A stretch of DNA of 12,301 bases from the NCBI GenBank assembly GCA_944323095.1, contig CALURE010000037.1:1-12301 (forward strand). The letters run 5' to 3'. Of this stretch, positions 6,801 to 12,301 are shown piece by piece (the first letter of the stretch is position 1; each line of letters begins with the position of its first letter). The DNA is from Candidatus Gastranaerophilales bacterium. Lineage in GTDB: Bacteria; Cyanobacteriota; Vampirovibrionia; Gastranaerophilales; Gastranaerophilaceae. The translations under genes were made by a program, and so were the position numbers. The notes under the pieces were generated by a model. It did no database searches. It was not told the DNA's origin and saw only the letters and a program-made list of their open reading frames with translations.

Positions 6801-6808
6801 ATTTTGTT
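6801..6808. repeat. Left 8-bp target-site duplication of MITE copy 2
   Basis: ATTTTGTT abuts the element and matches ATTTTGTC at 6947-6954 on the other side in 7 of 8 bases. Confidence 0.65.
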
Positions 6809-6847
6809 GGGACTTATATTGCAGTTTACACTAATTATTGGTAAAAA

Positions 6848-6874
6848 CGTCATGCTGAACTTGTTTCAGCATCT
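6848..6874 (-). repeat. 27-nt palindromic unit, inverted
   Basis: Read on the minus strand: AG, stem ATGCTGAA, loop ACAAG, stem TTCAGCAT, then GACG. The 8-bp stem is perfect. Confidence 0.8.
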
Positions 6875-6884
6875 CATAGTAGTG

Positions 6885-6911
6885 AGACCCTGAAACAAGT
6901 TCAGGGTGACA
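6885..6911 (+). repeat. 27-nt palindromic unit
   Basis: AG, stem ACCCTGAA, loop ACAAG, stem TTCAGGGT, then GACA. The stem is perfect, and both strands of it differ together from the neighbouring unit. Confidence 0.8.
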
Positions 6912-6946
6912 TTTTATTTTTTAGTGTAAACTGCGATATAAGTCCC

Positions 6947-6954
6947 ATTTTGTC
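6947..6954. repeat. Right 8-bp target-site duplication of MITE copy 2
   Basis: ATTTTGTC, one base different from the left flank at 6801-6808. Confidence 0.65.
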
Positions 6955-7078
6955 ATATCTAAAATTCCAGTAGAAAATAGCAAAAATTATAATCTTAACA
7001 ATTGTTAGGAATACACTTTAATACCTGATATATCAAGTATTAAACGGGTAAGAGAATTGCTAAATTTTTGTTTGGGGG

Positions 7079-7106
7079 TTGAAATTTTATTTTTTTGTAA
7101 TATATT
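7079..7106 (+). promoter_or_regulatory. Candidate promoter of the lytic transglycosylase gene
   Basis: TTGAAA (7079-7084) and TATATT (7101-7106) are separated by 16 nt; each matches the sigma70 consensus at 5 of 6 positions. A perfect TATAAT at 7112-7117 is an alternative -10 but has no good -35. The leader would be about 90 nt, with only short weak hairpins. Confidence 0.45.
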
Positions 7107-7204
7107 GTTTATATAATCATTCTTAAAAGTTTTTGACTTTGTTGTAGAAACGGGTCGTTAGGGAATTTTTAAGGATTTCAATTTACAAATAAGAGGATTA
7201 CATT

Positions 7205-7846
7205 TTGAAAAAATTGTTACTGTTAACTTTTACACTGTTGTGTATGTTATTTAACAATGCACAAAGTCAGGCAGCTGACGTAAACTCTGTAAAAGCCACA
7301 ATAGTAAAACATGCTATTGAAATGGGTGTGGATCCTGCAATTGCATTGAGCATAGCGCGTACAGAATCAGGATTTCGCCACGAAGCAAGAAGTGCACACG
7401 GTGCGGTCGGTGTATTTCAGCTAATGCCGTCGACCGCAAGAAGAATGGGATATAACCCCTATCTTTTAAATGAAAATATTAAAGCAGGAATAACATATTA
7501 TAAGAAAATGTATAATATGTTCGGTTCTGTAGAATTAGCACTTGCTGCATATAATGCAGGCCCCGGCAATGTAAAAAAATACAATGCCGTTCCACCTTAT
7601 GCCGAGACAAGACGTTTTGTAAACAAGATTATGACGGATGTAAAACGACAGAAAGCTAATCCTGATCCTGCAGTTGTAAAGGCAAAACAAAATATTTATA
7701 CTGCACAAAAACCGAAAGCACCGTTACCTAAAACCAATGTTCACAACCCTGCATCAAAAATAATAAATGCAGACGATCTACAGGTAGAAGTTTTAGATGA
7801 AAAACCTATAGAATTGAAACTGGAAACATTGACGGTTGCTATATAA
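7205..7846 (+). CDS. Exported lytic transglycosylase (SLT domain)
   Basis: 213 residues. A signal peptide (MKKLLLLTFTLLCML, cleavage near SQA-AD, about residue 23) is followed by a goose-lysozyme-like SLT domain (about 28-148). ALSIARTESGF carries the catalytic Glu54. AVGVFQLMPSTARRMG (67-82) and LAAYNAGPGNVKKY (113-126) are the substrate-groove motifs, and YAETRRFVNKIM closes the domain. The last ~60 residues are Pro/Lys-rich then acidic, probably disordered. Reaction: cleaves the MurNAc-GlcNAc bond of peptidoglycan in the periplasm, leaving a 1,6-anhydro product; it may serve turnover or insertion of envelope machines. The start is TTG, supported by AGAGG 8 nt upstream and the immediate signal peptide. 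A rho-independent terminator follows, so the gene is probably monocistronic. Confidence 0.93.
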   Translation: MKKLLLLTFTLLCMLFNNAQSQAADVNSVKATIVKHAIEMGVDPAIALSIARTESGFRHEARSAHGAVGVFQLMPSTARRMGYNPYLLNENIKAGITYYKKMYNMFGSVELALAAYNAGPGNVKKYNAVPPYAETRRFVNKIMTDVKRQKANPDPAVVKAKQNIYTAQKPKAPLPKTNVHNPASKIINADDLQVEVLDEKPIELKLETLTVAI

Positions 7847-7873
7847 AACTTGCAAAAAAACTACAAACAATAG

Positions 7874-7901
7874 AAAGAACCGCTAAAACCGGTTCTTTTT
7901 T
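7874..7901 (+). terminator. Rho-independent terminator
   Basis: Stem AAAGAACCG (7874-7882) and CGGTTCTTT (7890-7898) with a 7-nt loop CTAAAAC, running into eight consecutive Ts. It lies 28 nt after the transglycosylase stop. Confidence 0.88.
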
Positions 7902-7990
7902 TATTGTAATATTTTGTTACAAAAAATTATTTTATTTAAAGTTAATTATAAAATCTTCCGTTAATTTTTATAGAAAGGATTATTGTACCT

Positions 7991-8821
7991 ATGGGAATGT
8001 CGGCAGGACAGGCAAGACTTTTAAGCATAACGGCAAGAATGACCGATAATGAATTACGTTCTCAAATGATAACTAATTCAAAGCTTCGTCTTGCAGATAA
8101 ATCCTCCGAAGCAAGTGCAAAATATATGGATGCATTGAATTCCCAGCAGCTTATGTACGCTTCTTATAATGATAACGGAGAAAAGACATTAACAGCTTTA
8201 ACTCCAAATGTTCTAACATCATACAGTGACATGAAAAATCAGTACGCAATGGTTAATTCATCAGGTCAAATTCTAGTCAGCGGTACAGATGCTAAAAACT
8301 TTGAAAATTGCAGCACTCTTAATGACTTTTTAGCCCTTTACGATACAACAGATCCTACAGATCCTAAATATCAGTGGTACACTAATCTCTGGTATCGTAT
8401 GGGCGGAACAGACGGAGTTAAAACTTCTAATGATACAGGTAAATATAAAGAAATTGACCCTGATTTTTTAAACAGTACAGAATGGCTTCAATTCGCACTT
8501 GAAAACGGGATTGTTACACTTGAACAAGTTCAATTTACAGAAGATGGTTCACAGGAATACCCGAATATGGGGACATATGATTGGGTTTCAATTTCTTATA
8601 ACAATGCAAGCGATATAACATCTCAGGATAATGAAATTGCTATTGCAAAAGCAGAAGTTAAATATAAAAATGAAATGCAGGAAATTGAAAATCAGGATAA
8701 AAAATACGATCAGGATTTAAAAAAATTAGATACAGAGCATTCAGCACTCCAAACCGAGTATGAATCAGTCAAGAGCGTAATTGATAAAAACGTTGAAAGA
8801 TCTTTCAAGGCATTTTCATGA
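7991..8821 (+). CDS. Orphan helical/coiled-coil protein (276 aa)
   Basis: I cannot assign a family. The N-terminal ~60 residues (MGMSAGQARLLSITARMTDNE, then LRSQMITNSKLRLADKSSEAS) are amphipathic, Ala/Ser-rich and helical. The middle (about 60-215) is polar, Asp/Asn/Thr-rich and mixed, with short YDTTDPTDPKYQWYTNLWYRMGG and DWVSISYNN stretches. The C-terminal ~60 residues form a strongly charged coiled coil (IAIAKAEVKYKNEMQEIENQ, then DLKKLDTEHSALQTEYESVK) ending VERSFKAFS. Helical ends around a variable middle, with no signal peptide and no membrane segment, recall flagellin, hook-associated or filament-like subunits exported by a dedicated apparatus; this is only an analogy. AAAGGA lies 11 nt before the ATG; a second in-frame ATG is at 7997. 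It is bounded upstream by a terminator and downstream by a repeat cluster, so it is probably a single-gene unit. I have an impression, not checked, that similar proteins recur in gut Melainabacteria. Confidence 0.75.
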   Translation: MGMSAGQARLLSITARMTDNELRSQMITNSKLRLADKSSEASAKYMDALNSQQLMYASYNDNGEKTLTALTPNVLTSYSDMKNQYAMVNSSGQILVSGTDAKNFENCSTLNDFLALYDTTDPTDPKYQWYTNLWYRMGGTDGVKTSNDTGKYKEIDPDFLNSTEWLQFALENGIVTLEQVQFTEDGSQEYPNMGTYDWVSISYNNASDITSQDNEIAIAKAEVKYKNEMQEIENQDKKYDQDLKKLDTEHSALQTEYESVKSVIDKNVERSFKAFS

Positions 8822-8855
8822 GGAATGTAGAACCTGATAAAGTCTCTATAGTAAA

Positions 8856-8882
8856 AGATCGCGCAACAGGTGCGCGATGACA
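8856..8882 (+). repeat. 27-nt palindromic unit
   Basis: AG, stem ATCGCGCA, loop ACAGG, stem TGCGCGAT, then GACA. The stem is perfect and GC-rich. Confidence 0.8.
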
Positions 8883-8936
8883 TTAAAGATATCAGCCTAA
8901 CCTCTTGCCTTCCTGACATCCGATCTTCCGTTATTG

Positions 8937-8963
8937 AGATCCCGAAACGAGTTCTGGATGACA
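8937..8963 (+). repeat. 27-nt palindromic unit with one stem mismatch
   Basis: AG, stem ATCCCGAA, loop ACGAG, stem TTCTGGAT, then GACA. One C-T mismatch breaks the stem. Confidence 0.75.
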
Positions 8964-8974
8964 GTAAATAATTC

Positions 8975-9001
8975 TGTCATCGCGGATTTATTCCGCGATC
9001 T
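8975..9001 (-). repeat. 27-nt palindromic unit, inverted
   Basis: Read on the minus strand: AG, stem ATCGCGGA, loop ATAAA, stem TCCGCGAT, then GACA. The stem is perfect. Confidence 0.8.
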
Positions 9002-9007
9002 TTTAGA

Positions 9008-10174
9008 TTATGCATTATAAGCTTTAAACAGTTCTTTTAAAACTTCCTGTCCTTTGAGCATTGATTTGTAATCAAGATATTCATTTTTTGAATGCATATT
9101 GCAAACCGTCGCAAGTCCGAGCAAGTATGGCACGAATTTGTCATTATTTGCATTTGTTGCGTTTGCATAAATATGAGTTTCCGCGCCTGCGTGGAATGAG
9201 GTTATATCAGGCTCTACGCCTGCTTTTCTTGCAGAAGCTTCAAAAAGTATCGGAATATAATCATCATCAGATTTTTCAAACGGCGGAAGATGTTCTTCAA
9301 ATTCAATTGTTGCGCTGGCAATATCTTTATTTTTAATGTTGAATTCATCTACAGTTAATGCCATTTTATTTTTTAACTCTTCTTCTTTTTTTCTGCTTGA
9401 GCTTCTTATTGAGTAGCTGACTTCGGCATCAGTATTAATAATATTTGTGACATTGATATCACCTGCTGAAATTCCGCCTAAGTTACAGGAGGTTATGACA
9501 GTTCCTTCTTCTTCATAGAAAACTCCCTGCGGTAGGTTAGAAATTAAATCTGCAATAAGTTTTGCGGCATTTGCACGGGTTTTGTCGCCTATATCAATGC
9601 CCGAATGACCGCCTTTAAAGCTGTGAACTTTAATTCTCGCCAGAGTATAGCTTGCTCCTGAAACTTCGCACTGGCCTAATGTGTCGCTATCGAGCACAAG
9701 AACATATTTAGATTTAAAGTTTTTAAGGTTTGCGTTTCTTATACCTGAAAGTCCGTTTTCTTCATCGCGGGTAAACATAACTTCAAGACCGCCATGCATC
9801 ATTGTTGATTTTGCAAGATTTTTCGCAAAATAAAGAGCATTTGCAACTCCCGCTTTGTCATCTCCGCCTAAAGTTCTATCTATTGCGTGAATAAATCCGT
9901 TTTCATCCACATAAGTTTTAACAGGGCTGTCATCACCTATTACATCCATATGTGCCGAAAGCATCAGAGGTTCTTTTGAACTGTCAGTTGCCGGAATATT
10001 TATAATTACATTTTTAAAGTCATCAAATTTGCAGTCAATTCCTTCATTATCGCAGTAGTTTTTAATCCATTCGGCGACTTTTTCTTCGTGCATTGAAGGC
10101 GAAGGAACTTCTGCAAGGCTGCAAAACAAATCAACAAGTTCATGTTCTTTTCTTATATCTTCTATCAAAATCAT
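9008..10174 (-). CDS. M20-family zinc metallopeptidase, peptidase T-like
   Basis: 388 residues, normal for M20 peptidases. Predicted di-zinc ligands: His75 in LSAHMDVIGD, with the general Asp77 two residues on; Asp105 in LGGDDKAGVA, bridging; the Glu138-Glu139 pair in TRDEENGLSG, the first catalytic; Asp162 in VLVLDSD; and His361 in CNMHSKNEYL. The lid/dimerisation domain (about 170-290) contains SFKGGHSGIDIG. LGGDDKAG and the NMHSKNEY ending are closest to peptidase T-like members, suggesting cytosolic cleavage of short peptides; the HAGAET segment (328-333) recalls HAGLE of PepD dipeptidases. Substrate cannot be read from sequence, so no symbol is given. No signal peptide. AGAGAGGA lies about 8 nt before the ATG. 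It has its own promoter and stands alone between the repeat cluster and the divergent efflux operon. Confidence 0.88.
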   Translation of the reverse strand: MILIEDIRKEHELVDLFCSLAEVPSPSMHEEKVAEWIKNYCDNEGIDCKFDDFKNVIINIPATDSSKEPLMLSAHMDVIGDDSPVKTYVDENGFIHAIDRTLGGDDKAGVANALYFAKNLAKSTMMHGGLEVMFTRDEENGLSGIRNANLKNFKSKYVLVLDSDTLGQCEVSGASYTLARIKVHSFKGGHSGIDIGDKTRANAAKLIADLISNLPQGVFYEEEGTVITSCNLGGISAGDINVTNIINTDAEVSYSIRSSSRKKEEELKNKMALTVDEFNIKNKDIASATIEFEEHLPPFEKSDDDYIPILFEASARKAGVEPDITSFHAGAETHIYANATNANNDKFVPYLLGLATVCNMHSKNEYLDYKSMLKGQEVLKELFKAYNA

Positions 10175-10201
10175 AACTTTTTCCTCTCTCTTACAAGAGT
10201 T

Positions 10202-10229
10202 ATTGTAGCATTTTTTTTAATTTTTACAA
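10202..10229 (-). promoter_or_regulatory. Extended -10 promoter of the M20 peptidase gene
   Basis: On the minus strand, TTGTAA (10229-10224) lies 16 nt before TACAAT (10207-10202), which carries the extended -10 TG (TGCTACAAT). Transcription would start near 10195, about 20 nt before the ATG. The region also forms an 8-bp inverted repeat, TTATTGTA (10200-10207) and TACAATAA (10225-10232), that covers both promoter elements. Confidence 0.55.
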
Positions 10230-10314
10230 TAAGCAATTTTTTGTTGCATAACATATTACAAAAAAATTCCATCCCATAAATGATTAAAATGAACAAAAGT
10301 TATGCTTAAATCGT

Positions 10315-10320
10315 TATAAT
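10315..10320 (+). promoter_or_regulatory. Candidate -10 element of the tolC-macA-like operon
   Basis: A perfect TATAAT lies 21 nt before the TTG start. No recognisable -35 sits 16-18 nt upstream, so the promoter may need an activator or be misplaced. Confidence 0.35.
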
Positions 10321-10341
10321 ATTGTAACGAGGAATTTAAAG

Positions 10342-11790
10342 TTGAAATTCAATATAAAGGCTGCTGTCTTAACAATTTGTTTGTGTTTTACAATAACTGC
10401 GTCATTTGCAATTGAGCAGATGACTGTTGAAAAGAATGCTGTCTTAAATATCAAAGACTGTATAGAAATTGCCCTTCAAAACAGCCCGCTTGTCAAAAAA
10501 TCCCGCTACAATTACGGACTTGCCAAGGGAAATTTGGGAATTGCGAAATCTGAATATTTCCCGACACTCGGCATCGGCACAGGCTATAATATTACAGATT
10601 CAAGAACTGACAGACGAAATACCAACAGCAATATTTACTCTGCTGAAGCAAATATCAGCCAGCTCATCTGGAACTTCGGAAAAACAAACGCAAACATCAG
10701 AATGTATAATTTTGACAGAATGGCTGCATTATACGAATTTGAAGACACTGTATTAGAAACAATCTTCGGAGTAAAAACAAATTATTACGGAGTGCTGGCA
10801 GCAAAAGCTACCCTTGATGTCAACAGAGCAAATGTCCAGATTAACGAACGCAACTACCAGAGAACAAAAGCATATTTTGATGAAGGGATAAGATCAAAAA
10901 TTGACCTTGTTAATGCGGAAGTAAATTTGAGCGATTCCAAAGTTACACTTGTCGAATCCGAAAAAAACTATAAAAATGCGCTGGTAAAACTCAACAATTC
11001 TATGTATATTGCTTTTGCACCCGAATACGAAATTGAAAATACAGAAACATTTAATTTCCAAAACAATTACGTTCCGGTAAATTTAGAAAAAATTGATGAA
11101 AAGAAAGACTTGAGCAAACCGCCCAAAGATGTAGGCGATGCTTTTTTAACATCGCATGTTGAAAAAATAAATGTACTTGATAATTACAAATTCCAGCCTT
11201 TTCCGTATACTTTTGAGGAAGCTGTTAATCTTGCATATAAAAACAGACCTGATCTAAAAGCTTACGATGCGACATTAAAGGCAATGAAAGAATCTTTAAA
11301 ATACGCTAAACGCGAATATCTGCCCGAAATTTCAGCAACTGCAGGCTACGGCTACCGCGACCAGTATAATACAAATTCATTTAATGTCGGGGTTAACCTT
11401 TCAACATCGGTTAATATAAAAGGGCAGAAACACAGAATTGATAACGCGAAAATTCAGGTAGATCTTGCGCAGACAGAAATTGATCAGGCTAAACAGGATG
11501 TTTATTTTGAAGTTCAAAATCTCTATATAAGCATGATGCAGCTGGAAAAACAAATTCCGCTTCTTGCTGTCAAAGTTAAGCAGACTCTTGAAAATTTTGA
11601 ACTTGCTGACGGCCGTTATGCCGTAGGATTAGGCGATTATATCCAGCTTCAGGATGCAAAAGTAAATTACAATAACGCACAGGTTTCTTACGTTCAAACA
11701 GTGTATAATTATAATGTGGCAAGAGCAAATCTCGAAAAAGCGATTGCACTGCCGCAGGATGTAACAACATCAATTGAGGATGACAAATGA
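10342..11790 (+). CDS. TolC-family outer-membrane efflux protein
   Basis: 482 residues. A signal peptide (about 1-23, ending SFA-IEQ) precedes two outer-membrane efflux protein (OEP, PF02321) repeats. Repeat 1 (about 34-220) begins LNIKDCIEIALQNSPLVKKSR and carries ERNYQRTKAYFDEGIRSKID, then LVNAEVNLSDSKVTL. Repeat 2 (about 290-472) begins FEEAVNLAYKNRPDLKA and carries DGRYAVGLGDYIQLQDAKVN. A trimer forms the outer-membrane beta-barrel and periplasmic tunnel. The linker between repeats (about 222-285) is long, charged and Pro-containing (KKDLSKPPKDV). The start is TTG with GAGGA 8 nt upstream and an immediate signal peptide. Its TGA overlaps the ATG of the adaptor gene (ATGA), indicating coupled translation and a shared exporter. 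Cargo is unknown: drug, toxin or peptide export are all possible. Confidence 0.92.
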   Translation: MKFNIKAAVLTICLCFTITASFAIEQMTVEKNAVLNIKDCIEIALQNSPLVKKSRYNYGLAKGNLGIAKSEYFPTLGIGTGYNITDSRTDRRNTNSNIYSAEANISQLIWNFGKTNANIRMYNFDRMAALYEFEDTVLETIFGVKTNYYGVLAAKATLDVNRANVQINERNYQRTKAYFDEGIRSKIDLVNAEVNLSDSKVTLVESEKNYKNALVKLNNSMYIAFAPEYEIENTETFNFQNNYVPVNLEKIDEKKDLSKPPKDVGDAFLTSHVEKINVLDNYKFQPFPYTFEEAVNLAYKNRPDLKAYDATLKAMKESLKYAKREYLPEISATAGYGYRDQYNTNSFNVGVNLSTSVNIKGQKHRIDNAKIQVDLAQTEIDQAKQDVYFEVQNLYISMMQLEKQIPLLAVKVKQTLENFELADGRYAVGLGDYIQLQDAKVNYNNAQVSYVQTVYNYNVARANLEKAIALPQDVTTSIEDDK

Positions 11791-12301
11791 TAAATTTCGA
11801 AGATTTTAAAAAATTACAGATAAAAAAAAGACATATAGCAGTTTCAGGTGCGATAGCGGCAGTACTTGTTCTTGGCATAATCGGTTTTGCTGGAAGCAAA
11901 CAGGTAAAATATCAAACACGCCATGTGAAACGCTGCACCATCACTCAGGTTGTTGAAGCATCAGGAACAATTAACCCTGTGAACACAGTCAGCGTAGGTT
12001 CAACAGTGTCAGGTCTGATAAAAGAAATTTACGTTGACTATAACGATGTTGTAAAAAAAGGCCAGATTTTAGCGCAGATAGACCCCGCAAACTTTGAAGC
12101 AACGGTTCAGCAAAATCAGGCGCAGATAAACAATGCACAGGCTAATGTCGCAAGACTTCAGGCAATCGCTGATTTTGACAGACAGCAGTATATAAGATAC
12201 AAAAATCTTTACGCAAAAAACTTCGTTGCCAAAAGCGAACTTGATGAAAAATACAGCACATATAAATCGGATGTTGCCCAGATTAATGCCGCAAAAGCAC
12301 A
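11787..12301 (+). CDS. MacA/HlyD-family periplasmic adaptor, 5' part
   Basis: The open frame runs to the window end without a stop (171 residues visible; full adaptors are typically 350-420). A short cytoplasmic, basic N-terminus is followed by one membrane anchor (about 17-36, AVSGAIAAVLVLGIIGF). Then come the first half of the barrel-sandwich (lipoyl-like) domain (VSVGSTVSGLIKEIYVDYND, then VVKKGQILAQIDP, about 68-100) and the start of the alpha-helical hairpin (EATVQQNQAQINNAQANVARL onward). This is the MacA-like layout. It bridges the inner-membrane transporter and the TolC-like protein. GAGGA lies 6 nt before the ATG, which overlaps the tolC-like stop. A MacB-type ABC transporter downstream is expected but not visible, so an RND or other pump is equally open. 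Confidence 0.88.
   Translation, partial: MINFEDFKKLQIKKRHIAVSGAIAAVLVLGIIGFAGSKQVKYQTRHVKRCTITQVVEASGTINPVNTVSVGSTVSGLIKEIYVDYNDVVKKGQILAQIDPANFEATVQQNQAQINNAQANVARLQAIADFDRQQYIRYKNLYAKNFVAKSELDEKYSTYKSDVAQINAAKA

Larger units (their letters stand above)
6809..6946. mobile_element. MITE-like non-coding element, well-preserved copy (138 bp)
   Basis: The 26-nt terminal inverted repeats (6809-6834 and 6921-6946) differ at one position, an A-T to G-C change. The left end begins GGGACTTATATTGCAG and runs to CACTAA. The ends are flanked by 8-bp direct repeats matching at 7 of 8 positions. The interior carries two 27-nt palindromic units in inverted orientation, 10 nt apart. No coding frame is present, so it must have been moved by a transposase encoded elsewhere. 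The 8-bp duplication and GG-starting ends would fit several IS families (IS1595, ISL3 or IS256 types); the sequence alone does not decide. It lies between the divergent mtnP and transglycosylase genes, upstream of both. Confidence 0.82.
6730..7204. other. 475-bp divergent intergenic region
   Basis: No credible gene on either strand. It holds the mtnP 5' side (6730-6808, AT-rich, no clear promoter), the MITE copy at 6809-6946, and then the promoter and roughly 90-nt leader of the transglycosylase gene. In 6955-7078 I see nothing with recognisable structure. Confidence 0.6.
8852..9004. repeat. Cluster of palindromic units in an inverted-repeat frame
   Basis: The two ends, TAAAAGATCGCG (8852-8863) and CGCGATCTTTTA (8993-9004), are perfect 12-bp inverted repeats, extended by the two outermost hairpin units (8856-8882 and 8975-9001). 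A third unit lies between (8937-8963). It fills most of the gap between the convergent orphan and M20 genes. Unlike the two MITE copies it lacks the GGGACTT-type ends and shows no flanking direct repeats. The rightmost hairpin is followed on the plus strand by CTTTTAG, so it might weakly terminate transcription. Confidence 0.7.

Noticed and set aside
7107..7204. Riboswitch (c-di-AMP or c-di-GMP type) in the transglycosylase leader
   Set aside because: Cell-wall hydrolase genes often carry one, but I find none of the conserved cores and only 4-5 bp hairpins in a leader of about 90 nt.
8710..8919. Minus-strand 69-aa frame over the end of the orphan gene and the repeat cluster
   Set aside because: Antisense to the coiled-coil region and into repeat DNA; no motif or ribosome site.
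1686..9001. Repeated 27-nt palindromic units as a CRISPR array
   Set aside because: Units are dispersed over 7 kb, occur in both orientations, differ in sequence and have no regular spacers or cas genes.
10469..11899. Alternative-frame open frames inside the tolC-like gene and across its end
   Set aside because: They overlap confidently assigned genes, have no family motifs, and the minus-strand frame at 11576-11899 runs antisense to two coupled real genes.

Overview
The window reads as a compact, AT-rich genome of a Gram-negative (diderm) bacterium. A TolC-type outer-membrane factor followed by a MacA/HlyD-type adaptor implies an outer membrane. Low GC, ATG and TTG starts with purine-rich Shine-Dalgarno sites, a YggT/YlmG protein and an unusual 276-residue helical protein made me think of gut Melainabacteria (Gastranaerophilales-like). 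That placement is inference only; other low-GC diderms are not excluded.

Layout. 1-324: 3' end of mutS2 (Smr domain). 321-1617: small accessory-looking block with an 81-aa orphan on the minus strand, an XRE regulator, and a protein resembling an ADP-ribosyltransferase (ART). 1623-1799: a degraded MITE-like element sitting between converging stop codons. 1799-4619: trkA-trkH potassium uptake operon (minus). 4695-5675: orphan with a protein-kinase-like N-lobe. 5643-6729: mtnP-yggT operon (minus). 6809-6946: second, well-preserved MITE copy. 7205-7846: exported lytic transglycosylase, closed by a clear rho-independent terminator. 7991-8821: orphan helical protein. 8852-9004: cluster of palindromic repeats. 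9008-10174: M20 metallopeptidase (minus). 10342-12301: tolC-like gene translationally coupled to a MacA/HlyD-like gene that runs off the window.

The most interesting non-genic signal is a repeat system. A 27-nt palindromic unit (AG, 8-bp stem, 5-nt loop, GACA) occurs six times in good form plus once decayed. Its stem sequences differ between units but base-pairing is kept. Two inverted pairs of units lie inside MITE-like elements with long terminal inverted repeats (TIRs) and 8-bp target duplications; the third cluster has no such ends.

How the genes work together: trkA and trkH form one K+ uptake system; mtnP salvages methylthioadenosine; the tolC and macA-like genes should be two parts of one tripartite exporter whose inner-membrane partner would lie downstream. 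The XRE gene, an AT-rich dyad and the ART-like gene form a plausible regulated module. The ART-like and kinase-like orphans are candidates for host- or competitor-directed effectors, but nothing in the window proves secretion.
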